Shown: positions 45,543-56,025, numbered from the stretch's first letter. The stretch: 64,000 nucleotides of DNA from Clostridia bacterium (GCA_017520505.1 JAFXFN010000033.1:1-64000), one strand, 5' to 3'. The notes: a model not told the origin generated them from the sequence alone. Numbers and translations: made by a program.

Positions 45543-45560
45543 TAATATCAGTTTTGTCAA
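45532..45560 (-). promoter_or_regulatory. Promoter of the GntR/ABC operon
   Basis: Minus strand TTGACA, 17 bp, TATACT, 29 bases before the ATG at 45502; AAAGGAG ribosome binding site. Confidence 0.85.
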
Positions 45561-45591
45561 GTACTTTTGCAAAAAAAAATCAAATTTATAT

Positions 45592-45628
45592 AAAAAAACG
45601 GGAATCACAGCAAAAGTGATTCCCGTTT
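45592..45628 (-). terminator. Terminator after the glycosyltransferase gene
   Basis: 13-bp stem AAACGGGAATCAC/GTGATTCCCGTTT, 7-nt loop, then a run of U on the minus strand. Confidence 0.9.
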
Positions 45629-45631
45629 AGG

Positions 45632-46678
45632 TTATTTTTTCGAAAATTTTTCTTTGATCTGACGTTTTTTCACCCTCATCAACCATCTTATATGTTGATA
45701 CTTTTTCAAAACAACCCTGAAATAGTAATATAATGCAGGAGAAAAACGAAACAGTCTCTTTTTAAAGCTTTTGGCAAAAAGATTCTGATCATACATTTCG
45801 TTTGCGGTTTTTGCCAATCTTTTTGCTTCAGCGAGATATACCTTATCCTTTCTTTCAGCATAACACATACAAAAACAATTATAGTAGGCATCATAATACA
45901 TTCCCATAGTATAGTCGGCATATTTTTGTACACATTTGTCACACTGTGCCTTTTCATTAAAGAAATCCGCAATACTCTTTCTTGCATTTATAGTAGATAA
46001 GTTTTTTAAATTAAACTTGCTTCTCGAAAGAGAGTTTGCGCGGATATTAAAATTATATAAATTAGAGTTTATTTTAATTATCTTATTACTTAAATATAAT
46101 GCCCTTGGAGTATAAGGGATATCCTCATTTGCTGTATTTTCTAAAAATCTCAATTCTGATATGAGTGAGTGCTTATATAACTTATTCCATACAACTATTG
46201 ACAACCCTCCCCATATCTGATCTCCGAAATACAAAGCCTCCAAAGCTGAAATACTGTTATACTCTTGTATCTTTCCTGTATTCTCACGGCTTACAACAAG
46301 AGTGCCTTCATTTTTTATATATTTATACCCGCACTCGACAATATCAGCATCATATTCAACAGATAACGATAAAAGCGTTTCATATATATTGTCATCCACC
46401 CAATCATCGCTATCCAAAAAGGCAACATAATCACCGGTTGCAATATCAAGTCCGGAATTTCTTGCCGCCGACAATCCTCCATTCGTTCTGTGAATCACAC
46501 GAATGCGGTCATCTTTTAATGCATATTCATCGCAAATTTCAGGACATCTATCCGGACTTCCGTCATCGACAAGAATTATCTCAAGATTTCTATACGTTTG
46601 ATTTAAAATACTGTCTATACATTTAGGTAAATACTGTTCGACATTATAAATGGGAACTATTACGCTTATTTTATTCAT
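45632..46678 (-). CDS. Family 2 glycosyltransferase
   Basis: 348 residues. GT-A fold with ISVIVPIYNVEQYLPKCIDS at the start, nucleotide-binding VDDGSPDRC, GGLSAARNSGLDIATGDYVA and the metal-binding LDSDDW near residue 92. The C-terminal 120 residues are basic and amphipathic (YYYFRVVLKKYQHIRWLMRV), possibly membrane-associated. It resembles EpsJ-like enzymes that build cell-surface polysaccharide. It stands alone, without other polysaccharide genes, and its coding region is more AT-rich than its neighbours, which may indicate transfer. Confidence 0.88.
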   Translation of the reverse strand: MNKISVIVPIYNVEQYLPKCIDSILNQTYRNLEIILVDDGSPDRCPEICDEYALKDDRIRVIHRTNGGLSAARNSGLDIATGDYVAFLDSDDWVDDNIYETLLSLSVEYDADIVECGYKYIKNEGTLVVSRENTGKIQEYNSISALEALYFGDQIWGGLSIVVWNKLYKHSLISELRFLENTANEDIPYTPRALYLSNKIIKINSNLYNFNIRANSLSRSKFNLKNLSTINARKSIADFFNEKAQCDKCVQKYADYTMGMYYDAYYNCFCMCYAERKDKVYLAEAKRLAKTANEMYDQNLFAKSFKKRLFRFSPALYYYFRVVLKKYQHIRWLMRVKKRQIKEKFSKK

Positions 46679-46781
46679 ATTATCATCCTTGTAAATATTT
46701 TTTCAAATCCACAATTATATCCTACATCGTACCACATGATTTGTCAAGTTTTTTTAAAAAAATATTATTATTACAAGCTAT

Positions 46782-46817
46782 AAAATACCGACTTGTATCA
46801 AAACAAGTCGGTATTTT
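46782..46817 (-). terminator. Terminator after the MacB-like gene
   Basis: 15-bp stem AAAATACCGACTTGT with its complement and 6-nt loop, 7 bases after the stop on the minus strand. Confidence 0.9.
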
Positions 46818-46823
46818 ACTATA

Positions 46824-49799
46824 TTATTCTGTTCTGAGAGCTACGACGGGGTCTTTTTTCGCTGCACTTCTTGACGGAATAATTCCCGCAAAGAGTGTTA
46901 AGAGCATACTGATTATAACGAGTATAACCGCCGCACCTATCGGAAGCTGTGCTGACAGGTTATTGATGCCCGTGACGTAATGAAGAATAATGTTTATCGG
47001 TATACAAAGCAGGTACGTTATCAAAACGCCCATAAGTCCCGATGTAAAGCCTATTATCATCGTTTCGGCATTGAACATTCTTGAAACATTCTTCTTTGAT
47101 GCGCCGATAGCACGAAGAATACCTATTTCCTTTGTTCTTTCCTGAACGGATATAAGCGTGATAACTCCTATCATAATAGATGAAACGATAAGCGATACCG
47201 CAACAAACGAAATAAGAACGTACGTTATAGCATCGATGATAGTTGTGACAGAGGACATAAGAAGTCCGACGTAATCCGTATAATTGATACGTGAAAGCTC
47301 CTCAACGTCCTCATTATACGTCTTTATTACCTCCTCGATAACGTCCTTATCGGCGAAGGAAGCGGCATAAAGATTTATCATTGTAGGCTTGTCAAGGTCA
47401 ACATAACCGAGCGCTTTGAGGTTTTCTTCATACGTTGAGTCGGAAAATTCAAGTATTTCATCATAATACTGTGCGCACATTTCGGTCGTATAAGTACCAA
47501 GCTCAGCATCGAGAAGTGCCGCACGCTGTTCGGCAGGAACCTGCGAAAGACGCGATGCAACCTCTTGAGCATACCTCTGCTTAAGCTGTTCCTTTACCAT
47601 TTCGGCGAAATATTCTTTAATATCTTCATCCGACATTGCATTGATATACTCTTCAACGTCAATGCCCCCCATTCCCATCTGCTGTGTAAACGCCTGCAAA
47701 AGTGTCGCACGCATATCTTCAACGGACATTGAAGAAAGTGTTTGTTCAAGCGTTGTCTTTATAAAATCCTCTGTAGGAATAGATTTTATTCCTATATAAG
47801 CCTCTGCTTTCTTTGCGGTATCGAGAGCTTTGATATACTCTTTAAATTCTTTTTCCTTAACATCATTTGCCATACTTCCCTTTGAAGGCTTAAACGGCAG
47901 ATTTGTGAAAATGTCAAGCGTGGGATCGTCAAGCTGTGCTTTTATTGCCGCAGAGCTTTCGGATTTTTCAACAATATGCTCCGTAAGAAGATGTGTATAA
48001 CCGATAGAGCCTGTAAGCATCGATGCCACAGCATCCTCAGACGGCTTTATAATACCCGATACCTTGAGCACCATACCGTTATCATAAAGATATTTAAGTC
48101 CTGTATCGGTGTCACGCAGGTCTGTATATACTCCCGTAACTTCATCGTATTTGAAGCAATCGGAATTAAGAATCACTTTATATTCAAGTGAGCATATTTC
48201 CTCATACGTCCACTTGCGGCTTTCGATGTTAAGCTCCGTGCCGTTTATTGCGGCATCCATTATTGCATCGATATCAGCCTTGGGCTTAAGACCGAGTGCA
48301 TAAAGCGTAAGGTCATCAAGCTCATTGTTTGAGTCGAGCACAAGCACGATCTCGTTGTATTCATCGGGCCAAGCGCCGTAAACAATATCGTACTGCTTGT
48401 CAAGCAGATCGCTTACAGGTGCGCTGTCGCCGGGAAGAAGCTGCTGCCACATTGTCGGTGAGGACATATTTGACGATGACATCGACATAAATCCGCCGCC
48501 TGATGCCATACCCATCATACTCGACATATCCATACCGAACATCTCAGCCATAAGATCCTGGAATATTGCCTGTGAGTCAGAACGGATTATTTCACCGTCT
48601 GCGCTTTTTGTATACACCAGCATATCAAGTCCGTATGAATACTGAACACCGCTGAGTGATTTGTAAAGCTTGCTTTCCTCGTCCTTTTTCTGTTTCTCGA
48701 TGTACTTTTTGAATGATGCCAGGTCATTTTCAGACGCTTCCATATTGTTCAGCGCATTTATCATATCGTACATCATTGCTTTCTGATATACGGCATCGTT
48801 TTCGTGCTTTTCAGCCGCCTGAGCCGTACCCAAAAACGTCGTCATAATAGTACCGAAATCCATATGCTTTGCTTCAAGCATAAGCGGATAGGATGAAAGC
48901 GTATCCTCCTGCACCGTATCTATGTATGCAGTCGTTCCCTGTGAAACCGCAAGAATAAGCGCAATACCGATAATACCGATGCTTCCTGCAAATGACGTGA
49001 GCACGGTTCTTCCCTTTTTGGTGAAAAGGTTTTTAAGAGAAAGCGAAAACGACGTTGCAAATGACATAGACGGCTTTTTATCCTTCTTTGCCTTTGCTGT
49101 TTTTTCCTCTGCCACCTCAGGCACGGCAGGTCTTGTGTCTCCCGTTATCACGCCGTCAAGCATACGGATGATACGTGTTGAATACTTTTCCGCAAGCTCG
49201 GGGTTGTGTGTTACCATAATAACGAGGCGTTCTTTTGAAATTTCCTTCAAAATCTCCATTACCTGAAGGCTCGTTTCGGTGTCAAGTGCACCCGTCGGCT
49301 CGTCGGCAAGGATTATATCGGGATTGTTGACTATTGCACGAGCAATTGCAACACGCTGCATCTGGCCGCCCGACATTTCACCGGGGCGCTTGTTATACTG
49401 TGTTTCAAGTCCGACAAGCTTCAAAGCATCCTTCGCTCTTTGACGTCTTTCAGCCTTTCCGACACCGGAAAGCGTGAGTGCAAGCTCAACATTCTGCAAG
49501 ACCGTCTGATGAGGAATAAGATTGTAGCTTTGGAAAACAAAGCCTATGGAGTGGTTACGGTACGTATCCCAATCTCTGTCCTTATAATCCTTTGTTGAGG
49601 TTCCGTTTATAATAAGATCGCCGTCTGTATATCCGTCAAGACCGCCGATTATATTGAGAAGTGTCGTCTTTCCGCATCCCGACGGACCGAGGATAGAAAC
49701 AAATTCACTTTTACCAAATGTAAGGTCAACTCCGCGCAGGGCGTGAACAACGCCGTCACCCGCAGGATAATCCTTAATTATATTTTTCAGCTCAAGCAT
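46824..49799 (-). CDS. MacB-like fused ATPase/FtsX-type permease
   Basis: 991 residues. ATPase 1-230 (Walker [14 protein letters not shown], signature [14 protein letters not shown], Walker [12 protein letters not shown]). One helix near 265-287 ([15 protein letters not shown]), then an extracytoplasmic region of about 560 residues including a Met/Ser-rich patch ([19 protein letters not shown]), and three C-terminal helices near 850-880, 905-935 and 950-975 ending [14 protein letters not shown]. This is the mechanotransmitting type VII ABC architecture in one chain. Substrate unknown; peptide export or lipoprotein extraction are possible. No efflux partner is encoded nearby. Confidence 0.9.
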   Translation of the reverse strand: MLELKNIIKDYPAGDGVVHALRGVDLTFGKSEFVSILGPSGCGKTTLLNIIGGLDGYTDGDLIINGTSTKDYKDRDWDTYRNHSIGFVFQSYNLIPHQTVLQNVELALTLSGVGKAERRQRAKDALKLVGLETQYNKRPGEMSGGQMQRVAIARAIVNNPDIILADEPTGALDTETSLQVMEILKEISKERLVIMVTHNPELAEKYSTRIIRMLDGVITGDTRPAVPEVAEEKTAKAKKDKKPSMSFATSFSLSLKNLFTKKGRTVLTSFAGSIGIIGIALILAVSQGTTAYIDTVQEDTLSSYPLMLEAKHMDFGTIMTTFLGTAQAAEKHENDAVYQKAMMYDMINALNNMEASENDLASFKKYIEKQKKDEESKLYKSLSGVQYSYGLDMLVYTKSADGEIIRSDSQAIFQDLMAEMFGMDMSSMMGMASGGGFMSMSSSNMSSPTMWQQLLPGDSAPVSDLLDKQYDIVYGAWPDEYNEIVLVLDSNNELDDLTLYALGLKPKADIDAIMDAAINGTELNIESRKWTYEEICSLEYKVILNSDCFKYDEVTGVYTDLRDTDTGLKYLYDNGMVLKVSGIIKPSEDAVASMLTGSIGYTHLLTEHIVEKSESSAAIKAQLDDPTLDIFTNLPFKPSKGSMANDVKEKEFKEYIKALDTAKKAEAYIGIKSIPTEDFIKTTLEQTLSSMSVEDMRATLLQAFTQQMGMGGIDVEEYINAMSDEDIKEYFAEMVKEQLKQRYAQEVASRLSQVPAEQRAALLDAELGTYTTEMCAQYYDEILEFSDSTYEENLKALGYVDLDKPTMINLYAASFADKDVIEEVIKTYNEDVEELSRINYTDYVGLLMSSVTTIIDAITYVLISFVAVSLIVSSIMIGVITLISVQERTKEIGILRAIGASKKNVSRMFNAETMIIGFTSGLMGVLITYLLCIPINIILHYVTGINNLSAQLPIGAAVILVIISMLLTLFAGIIPSRSAAKKDPVVALRTE

Positions 49800-49809
49800 T
49801 TAAAAATAT

Positions 49810-50022
49810 TACCCCTTTATTTTTGTATATTATAGTTATTGTATCAAATAAAAATAAATAATAATACATCAATACACACTACTTCTGTTATCATTTTATA
49901 AAATATGTAAAAACACTTATGGAAATAATTATCGGAAAATGGTTTTATTCGCAAAATAAAACTGTATAGCATAAAAGACCGTGGGGCACTAAGGCAAGGC
50001 ATACAGTGCTCATAGGCGATAC
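49810..50022. other. Gene-free region upstream of the MacB-like gene
   Basis: About 210 bases, AT-rich on the left, with the likely MacB promoter not clearly resolved (a TATAAT at 49830-49835 on the minus strand lacks a well-placed -35). No gene seen. Confidence 0.4.
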
Positions 50023-50092
50023 GCAAACGTACGTTTGCTGTGATATTTGCCGCAAAATAAAAAAGATATTCACAGTAAAATGCAAATATCAC
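50023..50092. repeat. Palindrome and inverted repeat cluster
   Basis: A perfect 16-bp palindrome GCAAACGTACGTTTGC (50023-50038) is followed by an 11-bp inverted repeat GTGATATTTGC...GCAAATATCAC (50040-50050 and 50082-50092). Neither is attached to a gene start. Confidence 0.7.
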
Positions 50093-50094
50093 AA

Positions 50095-50116
50095 AAGGCG
50101 GCATAAATGCCGCCTT
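50095..50116 (-). terminator. Terminator after the mreB-like locus
   Basis: AAGGCGGCA-TAAA-TGCCGCCTT hairpin, 9-bp stem, followed on the minus strand by TTTT. It lies 14 bases beyond the last sense codon of the full-length mreB-like frame. Confidence 0.8.
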
Positions 50117-50129
50117 GTATCGCCATATA

Positions 50130-51128
50130 TCAAATTAACTTTTTTCGGGAAGTATGTGCGCTGATATCAAATTCATCAGCCTTGCCTGCACCTATAACGG
50201 TGCACGAGATCGGCTTTTCGGCAATTTTGACGGGAGCACCGGTTATAGAGGAAACCAATTTATCAATACCTCTTATAAGGCTTCCGCCTCCTGTCATCAG
50301 AATTCCGTTTTTGGCAATATCCGAAACGAGCTCGGGCGGTATTTATTCAAGTAATGAGCATACAGCCTCTGCAATTCTCGTAACGGGCTCTTCAAATGCT
50401 TCCAAAATATCACGTCCTGTAACTGTCACGCTCACGGGTGTAGGCGTACGCTCGCCCTTTCCCTTAACAACGACATCGCAAAGTCCCTCGTTTATCACCG
50501 TGCCCGCCTTCAACTTTGCTTCTTCAGCTGTCGCATCGCTTATCGAAACACCGTATTTTGCCTTGACGTATTTTATAAGTGCTTCGTTGAAGTTATTTCC
50601 GCCGCATTTGACTGACACCGACTCAACGATACCGCCAAGAGATATCACCGCCGCATCTGTCTTTCCTCCGCCTATGTCTATAACCATATTGCCGACGGGT
50701 GCTAAAACATCGATTCCCGCACCGATAGCGGAGGCAAACGGAGCATCTACAAGATACACGTTTTTAGCACCTACCTCCTTTGCAATATCTCGAAACGCCA
50801 TTTCCTCAACGTCAGAGATACAGCACGGAACTGAAATGGTTATATCGGGGCGCACGACAAATTTTCCGCAGCTTCTTTCAAGAAATTTGCGCAGCATTAC
50901 GAGCGTATGAGTGTAGCGGTTTATAACACCTGCACTCACGGGAAATACAGTCGCCACGTTTTCCGCCGTACGCTCTGTCATTTCCTTGGCTTCACGCCCC
51001 GCCTTTATCACACGGTTCGTAATATTGTCCACCGCAATAACGGTTGGCTCCTGCAAAACGAGCCCTTTTCCTTTTATATAAACAAGTACGGATGACGTAC
51101 CTATATCAATAGCAATTTTTTTATTCAT
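50130..51128 (-). pseudogene. mreB: MreB-like gene interrupted by an in-frame TAA
   Basis: The full frame has 332 codons, the normal MreB/Mbl length. The actin fold has phosphate-1 IDIGTSSVLVYIKGKG at the start and phosphate-2 MVIDIGGGKTDAAVISLGG near residue 160. Codon 262 is TAA (50343-50345). The same frame then continues with the expected IPPELVSDIAKNGILMTGGG and an adenosine-binding loop up to TGA at 50130-50132. A truncated 261-residue product would lack subdomain IIA parts needed for ATP binding and filaments. Cause could be a nonsense mutation, a sequencing error or strain variation. Ribosome binding site is weak. Confidence 0.85.
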
Positions 51129-51202
51129 AACAAAAATCCGATCTTTTTGATACCTTATTATACCGCAAAATACACCATATTGCAACATAATAAATGAGAT
51201 TT

Positions 51203-51967
51203 TTATAAATTTCTTTTGGAAAGTGGCGGTGTTTTTGCCACAGATAGAAATTTCACACTTTCCGCACCGCAGTTATGCAAAAATGCGGCAATGCAAATCG
51301 CTGTAGCACCCGTTGTTATGACATCGTCTATCAGTATAACTGTCTTTCCTCGGAGCTTTTCCGAGGCTTCAGCTGTATTTTTGATATAAAAGCTTTCAAA
51401 TGCATTTTTCGCACGGCTTTCATAGTTCAGATATTTCTGCTCCTTGCTTCCCTTATGGCGCATTCCGTGAAAAACAGGAATACCTGTCAGACTTCCAAGC
51501 TCATTTGCAAGCATTTTTGCGTGGTCAAAGCCGTATTTTTTAAGCGATGACTTGCTTCTCGGAGGATATGCAATAATGCAGTTATCAAGCTTAAGACCGT
51601 ATATCATATACATATTGCTCATAAGCTCATTTGCCATAAATTTTATAAGGCACTTTTGTCTTTTGTATTTTAAAGAGGCAATTATTTCCTTCGAAAAATC
51701 GCTTTCATACATAGAACACGAGGAATAATATGAAATTATCGCCGTTTTATTGAGCTTTGCGTTGCAAGTACAAAGAGATGCGCATCTTGTGCACCTTTCA
51801 CATTCCTTTTCCTTTTCATCGTGCCATTTTTCAAGGCATTCAACGCAAAGCGTTCCGTCGTTTATATTCAACAATTTTCCGCACACGGCACATTTCGGCG
51901 GCATAATAAACTGAAGAAAAAACTCCTTTATTTTTGAAGCTTTTTCCGTCATAGCACGTTTATTCAT
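51203..51967 (-). CDS. comF: ComF-family phosphoribosyltransferase-like protein
   Basis: 254 residues from the ATG at 51967. N-terminal zinc-ribbon cysteines (CAVCGKLLN, CVECL, CERCTRCASLC) precede a PRTase fold with the PRPP loop VILIDDVITTGATA near residue 210. ComF is needed for uptake of transforming DNA and links to single-strand handling in competent bacteria. Here it overlaps the recD2 end by 8 bases, matching a DNA-processing role. An upstream in-frame ATG inside recD2 was rejected. Confidence 0.9.
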   Translation of the reverse strand: MNKRAMTEKASKIKEFFLQFIMPPKCAVCGKLLNINDGTLCVECLEKWHDEKEKECERCTRCASLCTCNAKLNKTAIISYYSSCSMYESDFSKEIIASLKYKRQKCLIKFMANELMSNMYMIYGLKLDNCIIAYPPRSKSSLKKYGFDHAKMLANELGSLTGIPVFHGMRHKGSKEQKYLNYESRAKNAFESFYIKNTAEASEKLRGKTVILIDDVITTGATAICIAAFLHNCGAESVKFLSVAKTPPLSKRNL

Positions 51968-54170
51968 ATACAGACAGCATCTCCGAAAGTGATGTGTAAC
52001 GCATTGCACGCTGATTGTTATCAACCATTTTTTTGACTATCTCCTCGTCACCGACGAGAATAACCATCTTCTGCGCTCTCGTCACAGCCGTATACAAAAG
52101 ATTTCTCGTCAAAAGACGGCTTGAATAGCTGTAAATGGGAATTATCACAACGGGATATTCACTTCCCTGGCTTTTGTGTACGGTTATGGCATAGCCGTGC
52201 TCGACCTCGTCCATCATAGTAAAATCATACTGCGCAATACGGTCATCGAAATTTATCGTGACGTATTCACCCGACGGATTTATCTCTATTATAGTTCCGA
52301 TGTCACCGTTGAAGATTCCGATACCGTCACGGTCGTCCTTGTGCCATTCGATATTATAATTATTTTTTATCTGCATCACTCGGTCGCCCTCACGGAAAAT
52401 GACGTGGCGCAGTTTTTTCTCTTTTTTGTCGGGTGACGGGGGATTGAGTACCGCCTGAAGCTTTTCGTTGAGAAGCTCCGTTCCCGCATTTCCCTTTCTT
52501 GACGGAGTTATCACCTGTATCTGACGGATGATGTCAACACCGTACGCCTTCGGCAGTCTTGTTTTGCAAAGCGTTGCAACGGTGTGAGCCGTCATCTCGT
52601 CATTTTCTCTCGCTATGAAAAAGAAATCATTTGACTTTGTTTCAAGGTCGGGGTATCTTCCGCTGTTTATTGCGTGGGCATTTGTAACTATCAGGCTTTG
52701 CTCCGCCTGACGGAATATTTCCGTAAGCTGAACCGTGTTGAATCTTTCCGAGGCTATAATATCCTTCAGCACGTTTCCCGCACCGACTGACGGAAGCTGG
52801 TCAAAGTCGCCTATCAAAAGCAGCTTTGCGCCCGGCTTTATGGCTTTCAAAAGCGCTTCGGCAAGACAAATATCTATCATCGATGCTTCATCGACGATTA
52901 TAACATTTTCCTCAAGCAGATTTTTTTCACATCTTATAAACTTAGGCTCAACACCGTCATTATACTCCATTTCAAGCAAACGGTGTATCGTCTTCGCTTC
53001 ACAGCTCGTTGCCTCCGACATTCTTTTTGCGGCTCTGCCGGTAGGGGCGGCAAGGGCAATTTTATAGCCCATTTTTTCAAATATGCTTATTGCCGCCTTA
53101 ATTACTGTTGTTTTACCCGTACCGGGACCGCCTGTCAGCACCATAACACCGCTGTTTATGGCAGAGGATATTGCCTCTCTCTGCATCGGGGCGTATTGTA
53201 TACCCTCTGTAAGCTCAATATTTTTTATGGTACGGTTTATATCGCTTATACCGTAAGCGATATTCTTGTCTTCAAGAAGCTTTAATTTTTCGCAAACGTA
53301 TTTCTCGGCATCGTAAAACTTCTTCAAATACACGCATTTGCGGTCACCGAGTCTTTTTTTGTATACAGTACCGTTTTTGATAAGCTCGTCAAGTATGTCA
53401 GACAGCGGCTCTTTATCCATATTGAGTATTTGCACAGCCGCGCCGAGAAGCTTTTCTTCGGGAATATACGTGTGACCGTTCTGGTTTGCATTGTGAAGAA
53501 GTATATATTTAAGCGCCGCTTCAACACGCTGCATACAGTCCTTTTTCATTCCGAGGTCTTTGGCAATGCGGTCGCAGTCGGAAAATCCCACGCCGTATAT
53601 TTCATCGCCGAGCACGTACGGATTTTGTTTTATAATGCTGACGGCAGAGCCTCCGAAGCGTTTGAAAATGCGTACCGCTGTTGACGGCGGGAAATATTCA
53701 CTGCAAAACGTCATAACGGAGCGCATACCGTGCTGACGCTTGAAGTCCTCGCTTATCTGCTCGGCTTTTGAAGCTGATATGCCCTTTATATCGGTCAGCC
53801 ATTCGGGATGGTTTTCTATAACGTCAAAGGATTCCGTTCCGAACTGCTCAACGATCTTACGTGCCACAGCCTTTCCGACACCCTTGATAGAGTTTGAGGC
53901 AAGATATTTAAGTATCGTGCCCTCCGTTGACGGAAGCTCCTTTTCGTAATATTCGACCTTGAACTGACGGCCGAACTGCGGATGCACGGTGAACGTGCCG
54001 TAAGCCTTTATCGTTTCGCCCTCCGTGATATACGGAAGTATACCGACGACGGTCAGAAACTCCGCTTCGCCGACTGAAAGCTCGGCAACGCTGTAGCCGT
54101 TTTCTGCGTTCTGATATATAACTCTCTCGACGGTTCCTTCCGCCATTTCCATATTGTCCAAAACGGGCAA
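51960..54170 (-). CDS. recD2: ATP-dependent RecD2 (RecD/TraA-type) helicase
   Basis: 736 residues. N-terminal OB-like part, HhH region (SIKGVGKAVARKI), then SF1B helicase with Walker A GGPGTGKTTVIKA near 347, DEASMIDICLAEAL, the Q-motif-like GDFDQLPSVGAGN and C-terminal AITVHKSQGSEYPVV. It unwinds DNA 5-prime to 3-prime in repair without RecBC. The start is TTG, 7 bases after GGAGGTG; ATG codons at residues 7 and 9 are further from the site. Followed by comF in overlap. Confidence 0.94.
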   Translation of the reverse strand: MPVLDNMEMAEGTVERVIYQNAENGYSVAELSVGEAEFLTVVGILPYITEGETIKAYGTFTVHPQFGRQFKVEYYEKELPSTEGTILKYLASNSIKGVGKAVARKIVEQFGTESFDVIENHPEWLTDIKGISASKAEQISEDFKRQHGMRSVMTFCSEYFPPSTAVRIFKRFGGSAVSIIKQNPYVLGDEIYGVGFSDCDRIAKDLGMKKDCMQRVEAALKYILLHNANQNGHTYIPEEKLLGAAVQILNMDKEPLSDILDELIKNGTVYKKRLGDRKCVYLKKFYDAEKYVCEKLKLLEDKNIAYGISDINRTIKNIELTEGIQYAPMQREAISSAINSGVMVLTGGPGTGKTTVIKAAISIFEKMGYKIALAAPTGRAAKRMSEATSCEAKTIHRLLEMEYNDGVEPKFIRCEKNLLEENVIIVDEASMIDICLAEALLKAIKPGAKLLLIGDFDQLPSVGAGNVLKDIIASERFNTVQLTEIFRQAEQSLIVTNAHAINSGRYPDLETKSNDFFFIARENDEMTAHTVATLCKTRLPKAYGVDIIRQIQVITPSRKGNAGTELLNEKLQAVLNPPSPDKKEKKLRHVIFREGDRVMQIKNNYNIEWHKDDRDGIGIFNGDIGTIIEINPSGEYVTINFDDRIAQYDFTMMDEVEHGYAITVHKSQGSEYPVVIIPIYSYSSRLLTRNLLYTAVTRAQKMVILVGDEEIVKKMVDNNQRAMRYTSLSEMLSVYE

Positions 54171-54258
54171 ACCGTCTCACCTCCATAAAATCAAGCACTT
54201 CGATACAGGCACAGAAAATGCCGTAAACACAAAACACCGAAAGTAAAATATCACATAT

Positions 54259-54320
54259 AACAGAACAGAACATATATTTCTCCAAAATCAGATTTTGATA
54301 TCAATATATGTTCTCTGTTC
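54259..54320. repeat. Long inverted repeat between metK and recD2
   Basis: AGAACATATATT at 54267-54278 is complementary to 54303-54314. The arms extend outward with one bulge to about 19 bp, and an inner CAAAATC/GATTTTG stem is nested in the loop. It can form a hairpin in the metK 3-prime region but has no U run. Confidence 0.65.
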
Positions 54321-54328
54321 TATTGTGG

Positions 54329-55504
54329 TTAAATTAAATTTTTAAGTGTATCTGCTAAATCTCTTTCCTCCCAAGGAGCCGCAACGTCCTCACGTCCCAT
54401 ATGACCGTATGATGAAAGCGGTGAGTAGATGGGACGGCGGAGATCAAACTTCTTGATTATCGCCGCAGGTCTGAAATCAAACGACTTCATTACGGCATCA
54501 TAAATTTTAGCCTCGTCAACCTTTGCCGTGCCGAACGTTTCGATAAGCACGGACAAGGGCTTTGCAACGCCTATTGCATAAGCTATCTGAACCTCGCACT
54601 TTGCGCAAAGTCCTGCCGCAACGATGTTCTTTGCAACGTATCTTGCGGCATAAGCAGCACTTCTGTCGACCTTTGTCGGGTCCTTACCCGAAAAAGCACC
54701 GCCGCCGTGGCGTGAATAACCGCCGTATGTATCAACGATTATCTTTCTGCCCGTAAGACCGCTGTCACCCTGCGGACCGCCGATAACGAATCTGCCCGTG
54801 GGGTTGACATATATTTTTGTATTCTCATCCATAAGCTCGGACGGAATAATGGGGTTTATAACGTATTTTATAACGTCTTCTTTTATCTCTTCAACTGATG
54901 TGTTTTCATCGTGCTGTGAGGAAACGACGATAGCATCTATTCTGACGGGCTTTCCACCATCGTATTCAACCGTTACCTGCGTTTTACCGTCGGGACGGAG
55001 ATAAGAAAGTGTGCCGTCCTTTCTGACGTCGGTAAGCTTTTTCGCAAGCTTGTGAGCAAGTGAGATAGGAAGCGGCATAAGCTCAGGTGTTTCGTCGCAC
55101 GCAAAGCCGAATACCATACCCTGGTCACCTGCGCCCGTGTCAAGACCGTCTGTCATCTCGCCCTGCTTTGCTTCGTAAGCCTTGTCAACGCCCATTGCGA
55201 TGTCGGGCGACTGACCGTGTATGCAGTTGATAACGGCACATGTATCACAGTCAAAGCCGTACTTTGCACGTGTGTAGCCGATCTGTCTTATTTTTTCTCT
55301 TGCAACGCTCTGAACGTCTATCACCGCATTCGTTGTGATCTCGCCCATTACCATCAAAAGACCTGTCGTTGCAGTACATTCGCACGCAACACGAGCCGTA
55401 GGATCCTTTTCGAGGATCGCATCAAGCACGGCATCGGAAATACCGTCACATATTTTATCGGGATGTCCCTCAGTTACTGATTCAGATGTAAAAAACTCTC
55501 TCAT
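54329..55504 (-). CDS. metK: S-adenosylmethionine synthetase
   Basis: 391 residues. Makes SAM from methionine and ATP with loss of triphosphate. Signature [12 protein letters not shown] near residue 120 and [19 protein letters not shown] near 262; starts [20 protein letters not shown], where HPDK binds ATP. No SAM riboswitch is seen upstream: a COG2426 gene ends 23 bases before it, so it is likely transcribed with ribU and that gene. Its product is the substrate for methyltransferases whose by-product is cleared by ahcY at 5.2 kb. Confidence 0.97.
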   Translation of the reverse strand: MREFFTSESVTEGHPDKICDGISDAVLDAILEKDPTARVACECTATTGLLMVMGEITTNAVIDVQSVAREKIRQIGYTRAKYGFDCDTCAVINCIHGQSPDIAMGVDKAYEAKQGEMTDGLDTGAGDQGMVFGFACDETPELMPLPISLAHKLAKKLTDVRKDGTLSYLRPDGKTQVTVEYDGGKPVRIDAIVVSSQHDENTSVEEIKEDVIKYVINPIIPSELMDENTKIYVNPTGRFVIGGPQGDSGLTGRKIIVDTYGGYSRHGGGAFSGKDPTKVDRSAAYAARYVAKNIVAAGLCAKCEVQIAYAIGVAKPLSVLIETFGTAKVDEAKIYDAVMKSFDFRPAAIIKKFDLRRPIYSPLSSYGHMGREDVAAPWEERDLADTLKNLI

Positions 55505-55527
55505 TTATATATCCTCTTAAATATAAT

Positions 55528-56025
55528 TTACGCAACATTAAGCTTGCTTCCAAGCATCCAGTCAAGTGCGGAAAGCGCGCCTGTTGATATCAGAGTGACG
55601 ATAGTTCCGGCGATAAGAATACCTGTAATACAGCATATAACAGCTCTTCCGAACTTCATATTCGTTACAGCCGCAACGAGCGCACCAGTCCACGCCCCCG
55701 TCATTGGAAGCGGTATTGCAACGAACAGTATAAGGCCGAAAATGCCGTAACGATTTACTTTATCTTTATTTTTATCTGCCTTGTTCTGTATCCAAAGGGA
55801 GACCTTTTTGAAAAATTCCACCTTTGATTCGGCCATCCATTTTATCACTTTTTTGATGAGAAGCAAAATAAAAGGTACGGGTATAAAATTCGCAATACAG
55901 CAAAGAATATAACATTCATACCACGGAATACCATACGCCAAACCAAGCGGAATAGCGCCTCTCAGCTCCGACACGGGAACCATAGCGAGGCCGAACATCG
56001 TCAAATATCTTAACCAAACTGCCAC
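55528..56025 (-). CDS. COG2426 putative small multidrug export protein
   Basis: 165 residues with about four to five helices. The opening FGLAMVPVSELRGAIPLGLA and the IPLPMTGAWTGALVAA block are typical of PF06695. Export function is a database name more than an established fact. Located between ribU and metK on one strand. Confidence 0.85.
   Translation of the reverse strand: MAVWLRYLTMFGLAMVPVSELRGAIPLGLAYGIPWYECYILCCIANFIPVPFILLLIKKVIKWMAESKVEFFKKVSLWIQNKADKNKDKVNRYGIFGLILFVAIPLPMTGAWTGALVAAVTNMKFGRAVICCITGILIAGTIVTLISTGALSALDWMLGSKLNVA

Noticed and set aside
46730..46748. TTGACA upstream of the glycosyltransferase as a promoter
   Set aside because: The nearest TATAAT is 22 bases away, too far for a sigma-A promoter.
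50130..50342. A separate small gene after the mreB-like stop
   Set aside because: The sequence is the expected C-terminal part of MreB in the same frame, with no start codon or ribosome binding site of its own.
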